64,000 bases of DNA from Fischerella sp. JS2 (GTDB lineage: Bacteria > Cyanobacteriota > Cyanobacteriia > Cyanobacteriales > Nostocaceae): contig NZ_CP135918.1 in assembly GCF_032393985.1 (NCBI RefSeq), forward strand, positions 2,914,001 through 2,978,000. Reading direction: 5' to 3'. Below are positions 47,248 to 56,858 of this stretch, piece by piece. The notes beneath the pieces were generated by a model. That model worked only from the letters and a program-made list of their open reading frames with translations, was not told the origin of the DNA and did no database searches. A program made the position numbers and the translations under genes. Each line of letters begins with the position of its first letter. The stretch's first letter is position 1.

Positions 47248-49074
47248 ATGACCATAACACAGTTAAATAATCGCTATAAAGTTATCCAAGTACTTGGTGC
47301 AGGTGGGTTTGGCGAAACATTTTTGGCAGAAGATACCCACATGCCTTCTCGGCGTCGCTGTGTGATCAAGCAACTCAAACCAGTGACAAACGACCCGCAA
47401 ACCTACAAAATGATTCAACAACGGTTTGAACGGGAAGCAGCTACCTTAGAACTTTTAGGTGAAAGTAGTGACCAAATTCCCAAACTCTACGCTTATTTTT
47501 CCGAACACGGACAATTTTATCTTGTCCAAGAATGGATTCAAGGTCAAACCCTAACAAATCTTGTCGAAACTCAAGGGCCAATCAGTGAAAATCAAGTTAG
47601 AGAAATTTTATTGAGTCTTTTATCAGTCTTAGACTATGTCCATAGTAAAGGCATTATTCACCGAGATATCAAGCCTGATAATATTATTCTTCGTACAGTT
47701 AATAATCAACCTGTTCTGATTGATTTTGGCGCAGTTAAAGAAACGATACGTTCAATCATCGCTACACCAAATTACTTAACCCAATCTCTAGTAATTGGTA
47801 CGCCTGGGTATATGCCCAGCGAACAAGCCGTAGGACGCCCAGTGTATGCTACTGATATCTATAGCTTAGGTTTGACAGCAATTTATCTGCTGACAGGCAA
47901 ACCGCCACACGAGTTACCAACTAACCAACAAACAGGGGAAGTCATTTGGCAGGATTTGGTTCCCAGCGTATCACCAGAATTAGCGATGATCCTCAAACAA
48001 GCAACTCATCCTCAAGCCAGCGATCGCTACTCCACCGCTAGTAAAATGTTACATGCTTTGCAATCTGCAAGCACCATTCCCCCGAAACCATCATACTCAT
48101 CAACTCAATCTACAATCGCCCTGTCTCCTGCTGTGGCACACACCCAGCAAACCCAACCATTAGCTTCTGCCCAAAAGTCTGCTTTTATCCCTGCATCTAC
48201 CACTTCTAACAATTGGCAAAAACCTGCTGTAATTTTTGGTAGTTTGGTTGTGGGTGGCTTAGTTGCTGGGATCGCGATCGCAAATATCACTCGCCAGCCA
48301 CAAATAGAAGCAAATATTGATACAACCTCTGTCCCAGAAAAAACAGAATCACCGTTCGCTACCAATCCCACTTCTACACCATTATCTGTAGCTCCCACTA
48401 CTGAATCTACCGATACACCTGTTGCTTCCCAGCCTCCTTTAATACCTACCTCTCCACAACAACCAGAAACTTCTATTCCTACTACACCTCCAGTTGTATC
48501 TGCACCGCAGCAACAACCACCAACATTTGCACCAGTCCCAGAAGATTCTCAAACTGCGGCAGTCCCCACACCAGAACAGCAACAGCCTGCTGAAGATCCT
48601 ACTCCTGCTATACCTACACCACCCCCACAGCCAGAAAATCAACCCAAAGTTGCCACTGCTAACACTAGTAGCCTTAGTGTTCCTGCTTATCCCACAGGTA
48701 CTTCTGAAAATACAGTGAAATCAACACTAGGAAAACCCGCAAAAGTTTCTCGAGGCTTATGGAACACCCGCGCTTATCTTTATCGTTTACACCCAAACCA
48801 GGTTGATCTTGGTTATTTATTTGACCGTAAAACTGGGGTATTACGGCAAACGGAAGTATCCTTTGCCCAATCTGTTCCACCCCAGGTAATGCAATCTACT
48901 TTGCAAGGAATGCTGGGAGGAAATGCCTCTGGTGAAATAAATAAAGCCCTGCAACGAGTGCATGAGCGTCAAATTAACCAATACTCATTCAGTGTTGGCA
49001 CAGTAGAAGGTGTGATTCAACGCAACCAAGAGGATCAAATTTATATTGGTGTCTGGGATGCAGATTTGCATTAA
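47248..49074 (+). CDS. Ser/Thr protein kinase with extracytoplasmic C-terminal domain (paralogue 1)
   Basis: 608 aa. Kinase domain 10-275: glycine loop GAGGFGET, Lys41, HRDIKPDN (Asp140), DFG at 159-161, activation segment GTPGYMPSEQ. One transmembrane helix (VIFGSLVVGGLVAGIAIANI) is followed by a Pro/Thr/Gln-rich stalk of about 130 residues, then a conserved module of about 125 residues (VPAYPTGTSENTVKSTLGKP ... GVIQRNQEDQIYIGVWDADLH). The same module ends the neighbouring paralogue. It is probably a membrane sensor kinase whose module reads an external cue. A strong terminator follows immediately. Confidence 0.93.
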   Translation: MTITQLNNRYKVIQVLGAGGFGETFLAEDTHMPSRRRCVIKQLKPVTNDPQTYKMIQQRFEREAATLELLGESSDQIPKLYAYFSEHGQFYLVQEWIQGQTLTNLVETQGPISENQVREILLSLLSVLDYVHSKGIIHRDIKPDNIILRTVNNQPVLIDFGAVKETIRSIIATPNYLTQSLVIGTPGYMPSEQAVGRPVYATDIYSLGLTAIYLLTGKPPHELPTNQQTGEVIWQDLVPSVSPELAMILKQATHPQASDRYSTASKMLHALQSASTIPPKPSYSSTQSTIALSPAVAHTQQTQPLASAQKSAFIPASTTSNNWQKPAVIFGSLVVGGLVAGIAIANITRQPQIEANIDTTSVPEKTESPFATNPTSTPLSVAPTTESTDTPVASQPPLIPTSPQQPETSIPTTPPVVSAPQQQPPTFAPVPEDSQTAAVPTPEQQQPAEDPTPAIPTPPPQPENQPKVATANTSSLSVPAYPTGTSENTVKSTLGKPAKVSRGLWNTRAYLYRLHPNQVDLGYLFDRKTGVLRQTEVSFAQSVPPQVMQSTLQGMLGGNASGEINKALQRVHERQINQYSFSVGTVEGVIQRNQEDQIYIGVWDADLH

Positions 49075-49076
49075 AA

Positions 49077-49098
49077 AAAGCCCGCTTGTGCGGGCTTT
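49077..49098. terminator. Intrinsic terminator after kinase paralogue 1
   Basis: AAAGCCCGC / GCGGGCTTT with a TTGT loop, two bases after the stop codon; near-symmetric, so it may act in both directions. Confidence 0.85.
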
Positions 49099-49362
49099 GT
49101 AAATTAATAATTTGATTGCAATAAGTAGAACAACAAAATTAATCATAGAGGCGCACCAGAACGCAGAGAAATAAGAGGTTATCAGGACATAAAAGTTTAT
49201 TTCATTAATCTAGCTAATAGTAGAGTTTTCAACTTGCAGAATACATATTTTATCTCGTATAAACTTTATTTCTTTTTCGGGACGCTTTAGCTATAGGTAT
49301 TTAGCTACATTTGAAGAGGGCTAACCTCTACGGAGGAATTTGAAAAACGCTAGCAAAAGAGC

Positions 49363-50898
49363 ATGGCAACGACGCTGCTAAACAATCGCTATCAAGTGAT
49401 CGAAGTACTCGGTATTGGTGGCTTTAGCGAAACCTTTTTGGCAGAAGATACTTATCTGCCATCTCGTCGTCGTTGTGTGATTAAGCAACTTAAACCTGCA
49501 ACAAATGACCCAAAAATTTATGACAAAATTCAACGACGGTTTGAACGGGAAGCGATTACCTTAGAGTTTTTGGGCGAAGGTAGTGACCAAATCCCCAAAC
49601 TCTATGCTTACTTTTATGAGAATGGACAATTTTACTTAGTTCAAGAATGGATTCAAGGTCAAACCTTATCAAATATTATTAAAGCTCAAGGTTCACTGAG
49701 CGAAACCGCAGTCAGAGAAATTTTATTGAGTCTGCTGTCAGTTCTAGATTACATCCACAGCAAAGGCATCATCCACCGTGATATCAAGCCAGATAACATT
49801 ATTCTACGCTCATCTAATCACAAGCCTGTATTGATTGACTTTGGTGCAGTTAAGGAAACAATCCGTTCAGTGGCAAATTCTTCAGGATACAGCACTCAGT
49901 CATTAGTGATGGGTACGCCAGGGTATATGCCCAGTGAGCAATTTACAGGACGCCCAGTTTATGCTACCGATATTTATAGCTTAGGATTGACAGCAATTTA
50001 TCTACTAACTGGCAAACATCCCCGACAGCTACAAACTGAGCCACGAACAGGTGAAATACTCTGGCAATATTATGCTCCTGGGGTATCGCCACAATTGGCA
50101 ATGATATTAAGTCGGGCAATTAAACCCCAAGCAGGCGATCGCTACAGTACTGCTAGCCAAATGTTACATGCCTTGCAATCTGTTCCTGCTTCACAGCAAC
50201 TAATTGCTAGCTCTTCTATACCAACACCTACTACCCAACCTACAGTCCCGCCAGATATCACTACTGCTACATCTTTACAAACTCAGTCATTGCCTTCTTA
50301 TTCTGGCACTCCAGATACCCTTACCTATCCAATTCCTAAAAAATGGCAAAAACCAATTTGGATTCTTGGCAGTCTAGTTGTAGCAGGCTTAATTGGTACA
50401 GTAGCAATTATTAGTATTACCCACAAGCCAGAGTCTGTAAACTCACCAGTATCAACATCTACACCAATTTCAAAATCTGAAACTACAAATCCTCCAGAAT
50501 CGCCAGAACCCACAGATTCTACTGTTAAACAAAGCAATACACCTGTGGCTTCGCAGCCATCACCCAAGCAGCCTGTTTCTTCACCTTCTCCCTCCTCAGT
50601 TGCACCTGTGCCACCAGAACCTGAAGATGCTCCTGTAGTTTCTCAACCAAATAACAGCATCCCTCATCGCACTCACTCACCTAACACTGCCAATATTCGC
50701 AAATTTCCGGGATTTTCTGTCGGTACATCAAGAAGTACTGTAGAAGCTGCCCTTGGCAGACCAACACAAGATTCAAGAGGTGTTTGGGGTAATACTCGTG
50801 CTGTCAGTTATATATTAGTGCCAAATCAAATTCAGCTTGGCTACTTATTTGACCGTAATTCTGGAAGAATTCGTCAAACTGAGATTGCTTTTGCTTAA
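49363..50898 (+). CDS. Ser/Thr protein kinase (paralogue 2), C-terminal domain truncated by in-frame TAA
   Basis: 511 aa to the first stop. Kinase domain as in paralogue 1: Lys41, HRDIKPDN, DFG; the third glycine of the loop is Ser (GIGGFSET). A transmembrane helix (PIWILGSLVVAGLIGTVAIISI) and a Pro/Ser-rich stalk follow, then the first half of the shared C-terminal module (FPGFSVGTSRSTVEAALGRP). At 50896-50898 a TAA stands where the paralogue has CAA (FAQSV versus FA-stop-SV). The rest of the module is intact in the same frame to 51135. The kinase should still fold; the external sensor module would be cut. Confidence 0.9.
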   Translation: MATTLLNNRYQVIEVLGIGGFSETFLAEDTYLPSRRRCVIKQLKPATNDPKIYDKIQRRFEREAITLEFLGEGSDQIPKLYAYFYENGQFYLVQEWIQGQTLSNIIKAQGSLSETAVREILLSLLSVLDYIHSKGIIHRDIKPDNIILRSSNHKPVLIDFGAVKETIRSVANSSGYSTQSLVMGTPGYMPSEQFTGRPVYATDIYSLGLTAIYLLTGKHPRQLQTEPRTGEILWQYYAPGVSPQLAMILSRAIKPQAGDRYSTASQMLHALQSVPASQQLIASSSIPTPTTQPTVPPDITTATSLQTQSLPSYSGTPDTLTYPIPKKWQKPIWILGSLVVAGLIGTVAIISITHKPESVNSPVSTSTPISKSETTNPPESPEPTDSTVKQSNTPVASQPSPKQPVSSPSPSSVAPVPPEPEDAPVVSQPNNSIPHRTHSPNTANIRKFPGFSVGTSRSTVEAALGRPTQDSRGVWGNTRAVSYILVPNQIQLGYLFDRNSGRIRQTEIAFA

Positions 50899-50901
50899 TC
50901 T

Positions 50902-51135
50902 GTGGATCTTCAGCTAATACTAACGACTTTAGAACAAATGTTAGACGGTAAGTTAACTGAAGAAATTAAGCAAGGGCTACTGCAAGTTATCCAGCGACGG
51001 TTGGATCATTTCCGTTTTAGCATAGGTTCTCTCAAAGGTCAGATTGTGCGTCAAAATTGCGGTCTTATCTACATCAGTATTTGGGATGCTAAATTACATG
51101 ATTTTGTCAATCCTGCGGATGCTAGAAGGTGTTAA
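50902..51135 (+). pseudogene. Severed C-terminal part of kinase paralogue 2
   Basis: 78 codons in the same frame as the kinase, directly after its TAA. It matches the end of paralogue 1 (RLDHFRFSIGSLKGQIVRQ..., LIYISIWDAKLHDF versus QIYIGVWDADLH). It has no start codon or ribosome-binding site of its own. It would be translated only by readthrough or tRNA suppression. Confidence 0.8.
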
Positions 51136-51160
51136 ATCTGTGTTTTTATTAGATTTAAAA

Positions 51161-51183
51161 AAGGAGCCTGATATAGGCTCCTT
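51161..51183. terminator. Intrinsic terminator after kinase paralogue 2
   Basis: AAGGAGCCT / AGGCTCCTT, a perfect 9-bp stem with GATAT loop, with an A tract before it and TAT after. Confidence 0.75.
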
Positions 51184-51255
51184 ATAAATTCGGAATCTAC
51201 AATTAATATCAAGTTTGCATGGCTACTTATTATTTCCGTTTAACCTTACCCCCAT

Positions 51256-51280
51256 CCCCTCTCCTTGCTAAGGAGAGGGG
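51256..51280. repeat. CCCCTCTCCTT hairpin repeat
   Basis: A perfect 11-bp inverted repeat with GCT loop, in the spacer between the convergent kinase and rplL. The CCCCTCTCCTT...AAGGAGAGGGG element is a common intergenic repeat in Nostocales (recollection). Confidence 0.65.
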
Positions 51281-51362
51281 TGCCGCAGGCGAGGTGAGGT
51301 CTTGTATTATAAGTGGTTCACCGAACTGGATATTACTTACAAATAATTCCGAATTGGAATAA

Positions 51363-51761
51363 CTACTTCACACTCGCCTTACCGCCAGCTTCTTCGATAC
51401 GCTTCTTCGCATCTTCGGCAGCTTCCTTAGCAATAGCTTCCTTAATAGGCTTAGGCGCAGATTCTACCAAGTCTTTTGCTTCCTTCAGACCCAAACCGGT
51501 CAATTCGCGTACGACTTTGAGGATAGCAATCTTCTTATCAGCTGGAACATCTTCGAGAATCACGTCAAATTCGGTCTTCTCTTCTACAGGTTCAGCAGCC
51601 GCAGCAGCACCAGCACCGGGAGCAGCCATCATCATCATGCCACCAGCAGGTGCTGCAGCACTAACACCAAAAGCATCTTCAATTTGCTTAACCAATTCAG
51701 CGGCTTCTAGCAGAGTCAGGGATTTTAATTTTTCCAAAATTTCATCAGTTGCAGCAGACAT
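51363..51761 (-). CDS. rplL: 50S ribosomal protein L7/L12
   Basis: 132 aa. It has an N-terminal dimerisation domain ([23 protein letters not shown]), an Ala/Gly/Met hinge and the C-terminal factor-binding domain ([40 protein letters not shown]). It forms the ribosomal stalk with L10 and recruits GTPase factors. Last gene of the rpl cluster, 90 bp after rplJ. Confidence 0.98.
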   Translation of the reverse strand: MSAATDEILEKLKSLTLLEAAELVKQIEDAFGVSAAAPAGGMMMMAAPGAGAAAAAEPVEEKTEFDVILEDVPADKKIAILKVVRELTGLGLKEAKDLVESAPKPIKEAIAKEAAEDAKKRIEEAGGKASVK

Positions 51762-51851
51762 TGATATAACTCCTGTAATTTAAATTTGTTAATGATTAGT
51801 AGTTAGTAGTTAGTAGTTAGTAGTTGGTTTTTCACCACTAACTACTATCCA

Positions 51852-52394
51852 CTAACCACTAACTTCTTCGCCTTTTTCTTTATCGGCATAGGCCTGCAAA
51901 GCACGAGCGAAGGAACTGGGAACCTCGTTGATACCAACGGCAACTTTGGTAGCCAGGGCGTTGATTGCTCCGGCAATTTGTGCCATGAGTTGCTCTTTAG
52001 ATGGCAAATCGCCTAGTGCCTTAACATCCGGCTCTTTTAGCAGGCGACCTTCCATGACGCCGCCGCGTAGTTCTGTCTTTTTGGTGGCTTTTTGGAAATC
52101 TTGGTAAGCTTTAATCGCAGCCGAGAAATCCTCTTGAACCAACAAAAAAGCGGAAGAACCTTTGAGCAATTCCGACATGGGTTGCCATTTTTCATCATCT
52201 TGAATGGCAATACCCATTAGGGTATTTTTTGTTACCGTGCATGTTGCTCCTGCTGGACGCAGCCGTCGCCGTAGGTCTGTAATTTCGGCAACTGTTAGTC
52301 CTTGATAATCAATCACTAGCGCTAGTTGTGACTGACTCAAAGTTTCTTTGAGTTCAGCAACAATCTCTTTTTTGTTTTCTATAGTTCTACCCAT
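51852..52394 (-). CDS. rplJ: 50S ribosomal protein L10
   Basis: 180 aa from the ATG at 52394, preceded by a strong AGGAGGTG; the longer frame is rejected. The family start is [19 protein letters not shown], with the core [21 protein letters not shown]. It anchors L7/L12 dimers to the stalk base. Its leader carries the L10 autoregulatory RNA, so rplJ-rplL expression is feedback-controlled. Confidence 0.98.
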   Translation of the reverse strand: MGRTIENKKEIVAELKETLSQSQLALVIDYQGLTVAEITDLRRRLRPAGATCTVTKNTLMGIAIQDDEKWQPMSELLKGSSAFLLVQEDFSAAIKAYQDFQKATKKTELRGGVMEGRLLKEPDVKALGDLPSKEQLMAQIAGAINALATKVAVGINEVPSSFARALQAYADKEKGEEVSG

Positions 52395-52466
52395 ACTTGT
52401 TTCACCTCCTTTAAAGGTTTTGTTATTTGTTGTTTGGAGCAACTAACAAACAACTACTAACACTCA

Positions 52467-52501
52467 CCGAAAACAATAAACCCCAGCTGCAAAAGCCGGG
52501 G
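52467..52501 (-). terminator. Attenuator-like hairpin in the rplJ leader
   Basis: On the minus strand CCCCGGC and GCTGGGG (one G-T pair) enclose TTTTGCA, followed by TTTATTGTTTT. It lies at the 3' end of the L10 leader, where a read-through or termination switch would be placed. Confidence 0.55.
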
Positions 52502-52641
52502 ATTTGGTTGAAAGGTAGATTTGCAACTACCCTTCTCCTGATGCCAGAACTACCACACCAAAGAAGGGTAGAAATTCAAGCAATTTGGATGTAAACCTCG
52601 GCAGGATATTAAGCCAACGGCACCTGCTGTCTCCGGCTTTG
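52481..52641 (-). promoter_or_regulatory. Ribosomal protein L10 leader RNA
   Basis: The minus-strand transcript between rplA and rplJ contains GGAGACAGCAGGTGCC, then TTAATATCCTGCCGAGG. This is the signature of the L10 leader in which CAGCAGG pairs with CCTGC around a kink-turn-like site bound by the L10-(L12)4 complex. A second stem pairs CTACCCTTCT with AGAAGGGTAG. It is expected to repress rplJ-rplL when free L10 accumulates. Confidence 0.82.
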
Positions 52642-52722
52642 TTATTTAATTTTGTTGTGAGTTATTGGCCATTAGTTATTAGCAAATGACAAAGGACAAA
52701 TAACCAATAACTAACTTTATCT

Positions 52723-53436
52723 TTATGCTGCTTCTGTTTTTAGGTCGCGTAAGGCGTTGATATCGACTTTAATCGATGGCCCCATAGTGGCAGACACGTA
52801 CATTGTGCGCCAATAACGACCTTTTGCTCCTGAAGGGCGATTACGGTCAATTGTTTCTTGTAAGGCTTTTAAATTTACCAGTAAATCTTCTGGTGAGAAT
52901 GACGCCTTACCAAACATAACATGGACAATACCTGTACGATCAGCACGAAACTCTAATTTACCAGCTTTGAATTCTGCGATCGCATTTGCTAGGTCAAATG
53001 TTACTGTACCACCTTTGGGTGAGGGCATCAAACCACGTGGACCAAGCAATTTACCAAGCTTCGCTACCTGTGGCATAACATCAGGTGTGGCGATGAGCTT
53101 GTCAAAGTCCATCATTCCTTTTTGAATTTCGTCTATCAGTTCTTCTGAACCGACGATATCCGCCCCTGCGTTGGTTGCTTCTGTGACTTTTTCACCTCTA
53201 GCAATGACTGCCACTCGTACTTCTTGTCCTGTACCTTTAGGCAGTACAACCGTTGTCCGCAATTGTTGATCAGTATACTTCGGATCAATTCCCAAGCGAA
53301 TGTGTGCTTCTGCTGCTTCGGGAAATTTTGCTGTTGCTGTCTGTTTTAAAAGACTTAAAGCATCTAAGGGAGCATACTCCCTATCTTCTACTTTCTCTAA
53401 CAGCGCCTGTAAACGACGCGATACTCTTTTTGTCAT
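52723..53436 (-). CDS. rplA: 50S ribosomal protein L1
   Basis: 237 aa. Family motifs include [48 protein letters not shown] and [15 protein letters not shown], ending in the RNA-binding region MGPSIKVDI. It forms the mobile L1 stalk that moves deacylated tRNA out of the E site. It lies 97 bp after rplK in the usual order. Confidence 0.98.
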   Translation of the reverse strand: MTKRVSRRLQALLEKVEDREYAPLDALSLLKQTATAKFPEAAEAHIRLGIDPKYTDQQLRTTVVLPKGTGQEVRVAVIARGEKVTEATNAGADIVGSEELIDEIQKGMMDFDKLIATPDVMPQVAKLGKLLGPRGLMPSPKGGTVTFDLANAIAEFKAGKLEFRADRTGIVHVMFGKASFSPEDLLVNLKALQETIDRNRPSGAKGRYWRTMYVSATMGPSIKVDINALRDLKTEAA

Positions 53437-53533
53437 TTTTCTCTCCTGGGGTCCTTAGCGAGATAATTTCTCTCCCCCAAAACAATTTTGGATTTTGTCT
53501 TAAATCTGTTGCATTTTGACTGTTGACCAATGA

Positions 53534-53959
53534 CTAATCAGTCACTGTTACGCCCATGTTCTTGGCAGTGCCTGCAATAATCTTCATCGCTGCTTCAATA
53601 TCATTGGCGTTAAGGTCAGGCATTTTGGTTTGGGCTATCTGCCGCAGTTGCTCTTGTGTAATTGAACCTACTTTCTTTTTGTTGGGTTCGCTAGAGCCTT
53701 TATCGATTTTTGCTGCTTTGGTAATCAACACCGATGCGGGTGGAGTCTTAAGTACAAAAGTGAAACTCCGGTCTTCATATACCGAAATTTCTACTGGTAT
53801 TACCGTCCCAGCTTGGTCTGCTGTTTTGGCGTTGTACTCTTTGCAGAACATCATAATATTAACACCATGCTGACCCAAGGCGGGCCCAACTGGCGGTGCT
53901 GGGTTGGCTTTCCCAGCATTCAGGGCCAATTTAATGACCGCTACTACTTTTTTCGCCAT
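53534..53959 (-). CDS. rplK: 50S ribosomal protein L11
   Basis: 141 aa. [25 protein letters not shown] at the N-terminus is the L11 signature, followed by the rRNA-binding C-terminal domain ending in the family-type [12 protein letters not shown]. It binds the GTPase-associated centre of 23S rRNA. Only 6 bp separate it from the nusG stop, so they are co-transcribed. Confidence 0.98.
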   Translation of the reverse strand: MAKKVVAVIKLALNAGKANPAPPVGPALGQHGVNIMMFCKEYNAKTADQAGTVIPVEISVYEDRSFTFVLKTPPASVLITKAAKIDKGSSEPNKKKVGSITQEQLRQIAQTKMPDLNANDIEAAMKIIAGTAKNMGVTVTD

Positions 53960-53965
53960 TTGTGA

Positions 53966-54604
53966 TTAGCTCTGTTTTTGAACCTGATTAAATTCCAATT
54001 CTACTGGTGTATCTCGTCCAAATATCGACAGCAAGGCTTTGAGTTTACTCCGTTCTGGGCTAACCTCTATGACCTCACCTTCAAAATCTTTAAACGGACC
54101 AGTAAGCACGACTATCTTATCACCAGTAGCCATATCAATTTTGACAATTGGCTCTTGTTCTGTGGTCTGTTTGAAGATTCTTTCTACTTCTGTATGACTC
54201 AATGGCATCGGTTTAACGTGACCGCGACCTTTGCCACTCCCACGTCTTTGTTCTGCTCCCACAAAATTAATTACATGGGAGGTATTTCGCACCACTTGCC
54301 AAGTGTCATCATCCATAATCATTCTTACCAGCACATAACCAGGAAATACTTTTTCCTCGGTGTGCTGACGGCTGCCATCCTTACGGATTTTCACTGCTGG
54401 CGTGTGCGGAATCTCCACCCGGAGAATTTTGTCAGCTACATCAAAGGTTTGGATGCGCTGTTCTAGGTTTGTTTTAACACGCTTTTCACAGCCAGAGGCT
54501 ACTTGTACTGCATACCAGCGGGCTTCTTGCTCTCTTGCCGCAGGTTCTGAGCTATCATCTGACTGTAAAGCCAAATTGTGACCTTCGTCTGTTGCAGAAG
54601 TCAT
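53966..54604 (-). CDS. nusG: Transcription termination/antitermination factor NusG
   Basis: 212 aa from the ATG at 54604, which overlaps the secE stop in ATGA. The NGN domain (RWYAVQVASGCEKRVKTNLEQRI ... KVFPGYVLVRM) and C-terminal KOW domain (GDKIVVLTGPFKDFEGEVIEV) are intact. An N-terminal acidic extension of about 35 residues precedes the NGN domain, as in other cyanobacteria. It binds RNA polymerase and couples it to ribosomes. Confidence 0.97.
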   Translation of the reverse strand: MTSATDEGHNLALQSDDSSEPAAREQEARWYAVQVASGCEKRVKTNLEQRIQTFDVADKILRVEIPHTPAVKIRKDGSRQHTEEKVFPGYVLVRMIMDDDTWQVVRNTSHVINFVGAEQRRGSGKGRGHVKPMPLSHTEVERIFKQTTEQEPIVKIDMATGDKIVVLTGPFKDFEGEVIEVSPERSKLKALLSIFGRDTPVELEFNQVQKQS

Positions 54605-54843
54605 CCGAACACCTGTTGTGCTGCCCAAGTAAAGAATTTATCGACCAAAAAAATTAAAGATGCAGAGAGTGACACCATTAATAACACAGCTGCTGATTCA
54701 CTCACCAACTGCTTTCGACTGGGCCAAACTACTTTTTCAAATTCTTCTTTAATTCCTTGAAAGAAGTTCCCCAAGCTAAAACCATTGCTGGTTTCTTCCA
54801 TTTCTGCTTCATTTTTCTTGGCCACGGTCGCTTGCTCCCCCAT
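54601..54843 (-). CDS. secE: Preprotein translocase subunit SecE
   Basis: 80 aa from the ATG at 54843; an in-frame upstream ATG (54957) would add 38 residues not typical of SecE. It has an acidic start (KKNEAEMEETS), an amphipathic helix with the signature EEFEKVVWPSRKQLV, and a single transmembrane helix (VLLMVSLSASLIFLVDKFF). It clamps SecY in the membrane. Its TGA overlaps the nusG ATG by 4 bp. Confidence 0.93.
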   Translation of the reverse strand: MGEQATVAKKNEAEMEETSNGFSLGNFFQGIKEEFEKVVWPSRKQLVSESAAVLLMVSLSASLIFLVDKFFTWAAQQVFG

Positions 54844-55021
54844 TGCCTGATAGCTATTAACTGGATAATTTTCTATTGATAACTGTAGCTCTGGCTCAAA
54901 CCAAATTTGCTTGAGGCTAGAGGCTACAAGTATAGATTCAATTATACCCAAAATCAAATACTAGCAAAGCTACCATAATAGCGATCGCATTTGCCTTGGT
55001 TTTTTTTGTTCTCAGTTACAG

Positions 55022-55094
55022 CGCGCCCTGGAGGACTTGAACCCCCGACATCAGGTTTTGGAGACCTGCGTTCTACCAACTGAACTAAGAGCGC
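55022..55094 (-). tRNA. trnW-CCA: tRNA-Trp (CCA)
   Basis: 73 nt on the minus strand. The acceptor GCGCTCT pairs with AGGGCGC, with discriminator G. The anticodon stem GCAGG/CCTGA-type arm has loop CTCCAAA, anticodon CCA. T arm GGGGGTTCAAGTCCTC. Located between rplS and secE as in many cyanobacteria. Confidence 0.96.
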
Positions 55095-55241
55095 ATATGC
55101 TGCCTTTGATTCAGCTATCGCGTTTTACCTTTACTAGTTTAACGCAATTTGGCATTTTTGGTTAACTTTTTTAGTCGGGGGACAAATCAGCGGCTGATGC
55201 CGCTTGATGATTGAGTTTTCTCCCATATCTTAACTGATAGA

Positions 55242-55604
55242 TCACAAAGGGCGGTCAAAGCGTTGTTTAATCCGAGTAGCTTTGCCAACACGATTGCGTA
55301 GGTAGTAAAGCTTCGCACGCCGCACCTTACCGCGACGTATGACTTTAATGCTGTCAATACGAGGAGAGTGAATCAGAAAAACCCGCTCAACGCCAACACC
55401 TTGGAACACACGCCGGACTGTAATGGTTTCATTAATGCCGCCGTTGCGTTTAGCGATGACAACTCCTTCGTAGGGCTGTACGCGGTATTTGTCTCCTTCT
55501 TTAATTTTGACTCCGACTTTAACGGTGTCACCGACATATATATCGGGCACATTAGATTTTAGCTGTTCCGCTTCAATTGAGCGGATAATCTCTTGAGCGT
55601 TCAT
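55242..55604 (-). CDS. rplS: 50S ribosomal protein L19
   Basis: 120 aa from the ATG at 55604 (a TTG at 55610 is in frame). It contains the L19 pattern [33 protein letters not shown], then [23 protein letters not shown] and [19 protein letters not shown]. It sits at the 30S/50S interface. First gene of the cluster reading leftwards. Confidence 0.97.
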   Translation of the reverse strand: MNAQEIIRSIEAEQLKSNVPDIYVGDTVKVGVKIKEGDKYRVQPYEGVVIAKRNGGINETITVRRVFQGVGVERVFLIHSPRIDSIKVIRRGKVRRAKLYYLRNRVGKATRIKQRFDRPL

Positions 55605-55889
55605 AGTCAATCAAAAACTCACAATCATCCATAATAAATCCACTATTGCTTTTGAGTCTAGTAAATTTTCACCAAGCCCTTCGGGCAGGCAATGGGAATA
55701 GGCAACAGGCAATAGTATATAGCACTCAATAGCACTCAATTTGGCGACGCTATGAAAGCTACCCATGCCTCATCAATCTAAAGTCTAAAATTCAAAATCT
55801 AAAATTCTGGTAGCGGATGACGTTTCCGGGAGTTGTGTCGTCAAATAGAAGATGTATTTGAAGATGGCTTTGCCACAGGTGTGAGTGTT

Positions 55890-56858
55890 ATGAAATTTAG
55901 TGTGGTCATCACGACCTACAACCGCTTAAACTTGCTCAAAAGAGCAATAAATTCTGCTTTAAACCAGACGATTGCTACTGAAGTAGTGGTAGCTGATGAT
56001 TGTTCTTCTGATGGTACGCAAGAGTATGTAAATGGCTTAATGAAAAAGCTGTCACTTAGTGAAGACTCACGACTTGTATACCATCGCAATGAAGTAAACT
56101 CTGGTCATTCGGCAACTGTCAATGCTGGTATTGCTAAAGCTAGCGGTGAATGGATTAAGTTTTTGGATGATGACGACTACTTAGCTGTCAATTGTCTAGA
56201 AGAAATGGCAAGGGCGATCGCACTCCAACCTCAAGCAGTGATTTGTTCCTGTATTGCCGCTCAAGTGGATGAAAATGAAGTTGAGTGCGATCGCACTCCT
56301 CAAGTAGGACCTGGTTTAGCTTTTTATGTCCCGCAAGCTGATATTCATTACGGCATGTTGCTGGAACTTCTGCCTTTTGGTACACCTGTACAAGTAGCTT
56401 GCCGTCGAGATGCTTTTTTGCAAACAGGGGGTTGGGATTCTACATTTGATGCTAATTGTGATGATATTGATTCTTGGATTCACATTGCCAAATTTGGAGA
56501 TGCGATTTTTCTCAATCAATGTCTTGCTTACCGCACCATATGGCCCGGTGCTTATAACCACAAGTTTTCTCCATCTCGGCGCTTGAATGCAAATATTTTA
56601 ATCAAAGAAAAGATCTATGCTTTAGTAGATGAAATGCATTATTCTCATATCCCTAATTTTAAGGATATTAAAGATTATTTGAAATTACATTGGTTTATAG
56701 TAGCTCTTAAGCAACAAAAAATTCATAATATCATTAATATAATCTTTCCTTCTTTCTTTTCTTGGAAAGCTTGGCAACTTTTGTTAAATGCTGTAATAGC
56801 ACGTCGTTTTCAGTATCAAAATAATCATGTTCGTAAAGTTGTACTGATTGAGTTATGA
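55890..56858 (+). CDS. Family 2 glycosyltransferase
   Basis: 322 aa from the ATG at 55890. The GT-A fold start (KFSVVITTYNRLNLLKRAINSAL) is followed by VVADDCSSDGTQEYV and the metal-binding DDDD in KFLDDDDYLA, all GT2 features. The CDDIDSWIHIAKFGD segment plays the acceptor-side acid role. There are no membrane helices. It probably transfers a sugar to a polysaccharide or lipid; donor and acceptor are unknown. A family-4 glycosyltransferase follows on the same strand after 340 bp. Confidence 0.9.
   Translation: MKFSVVITTYNRLNLLKRAINSALNQTIATEVVVADDCSSDGTQEYVNGLMKKLSLSEDSRLVYHRNEVNSGHSATVNAGIAKASGEWIKFLDDDDYLAVNCLEEMARAIALQPQAVICSCIAAQVDENEVECDRTPQVGPGLAFYVPQADIHYGMLLELLPFGTPVQVACRRDAFLQTGGWDSTFDANCDDIDSWIHIAKFGDAIFLNQCLAYRTIWPGAYNHKFSPSRRLNANILIKEKIYALVDEMHYSHIPNFKDIKDYLKLHWFIVALKQQKIHNIINIIFPSFFSWKAWQLLLNAVIARRFQYQNNHVRKVVLIEL

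Noticed and set aside
51313-51783. 156-codon plus-strand frame opposite rplL
   Set aside because: Shadow of the Ala-rich L7/L12 coding sequence.
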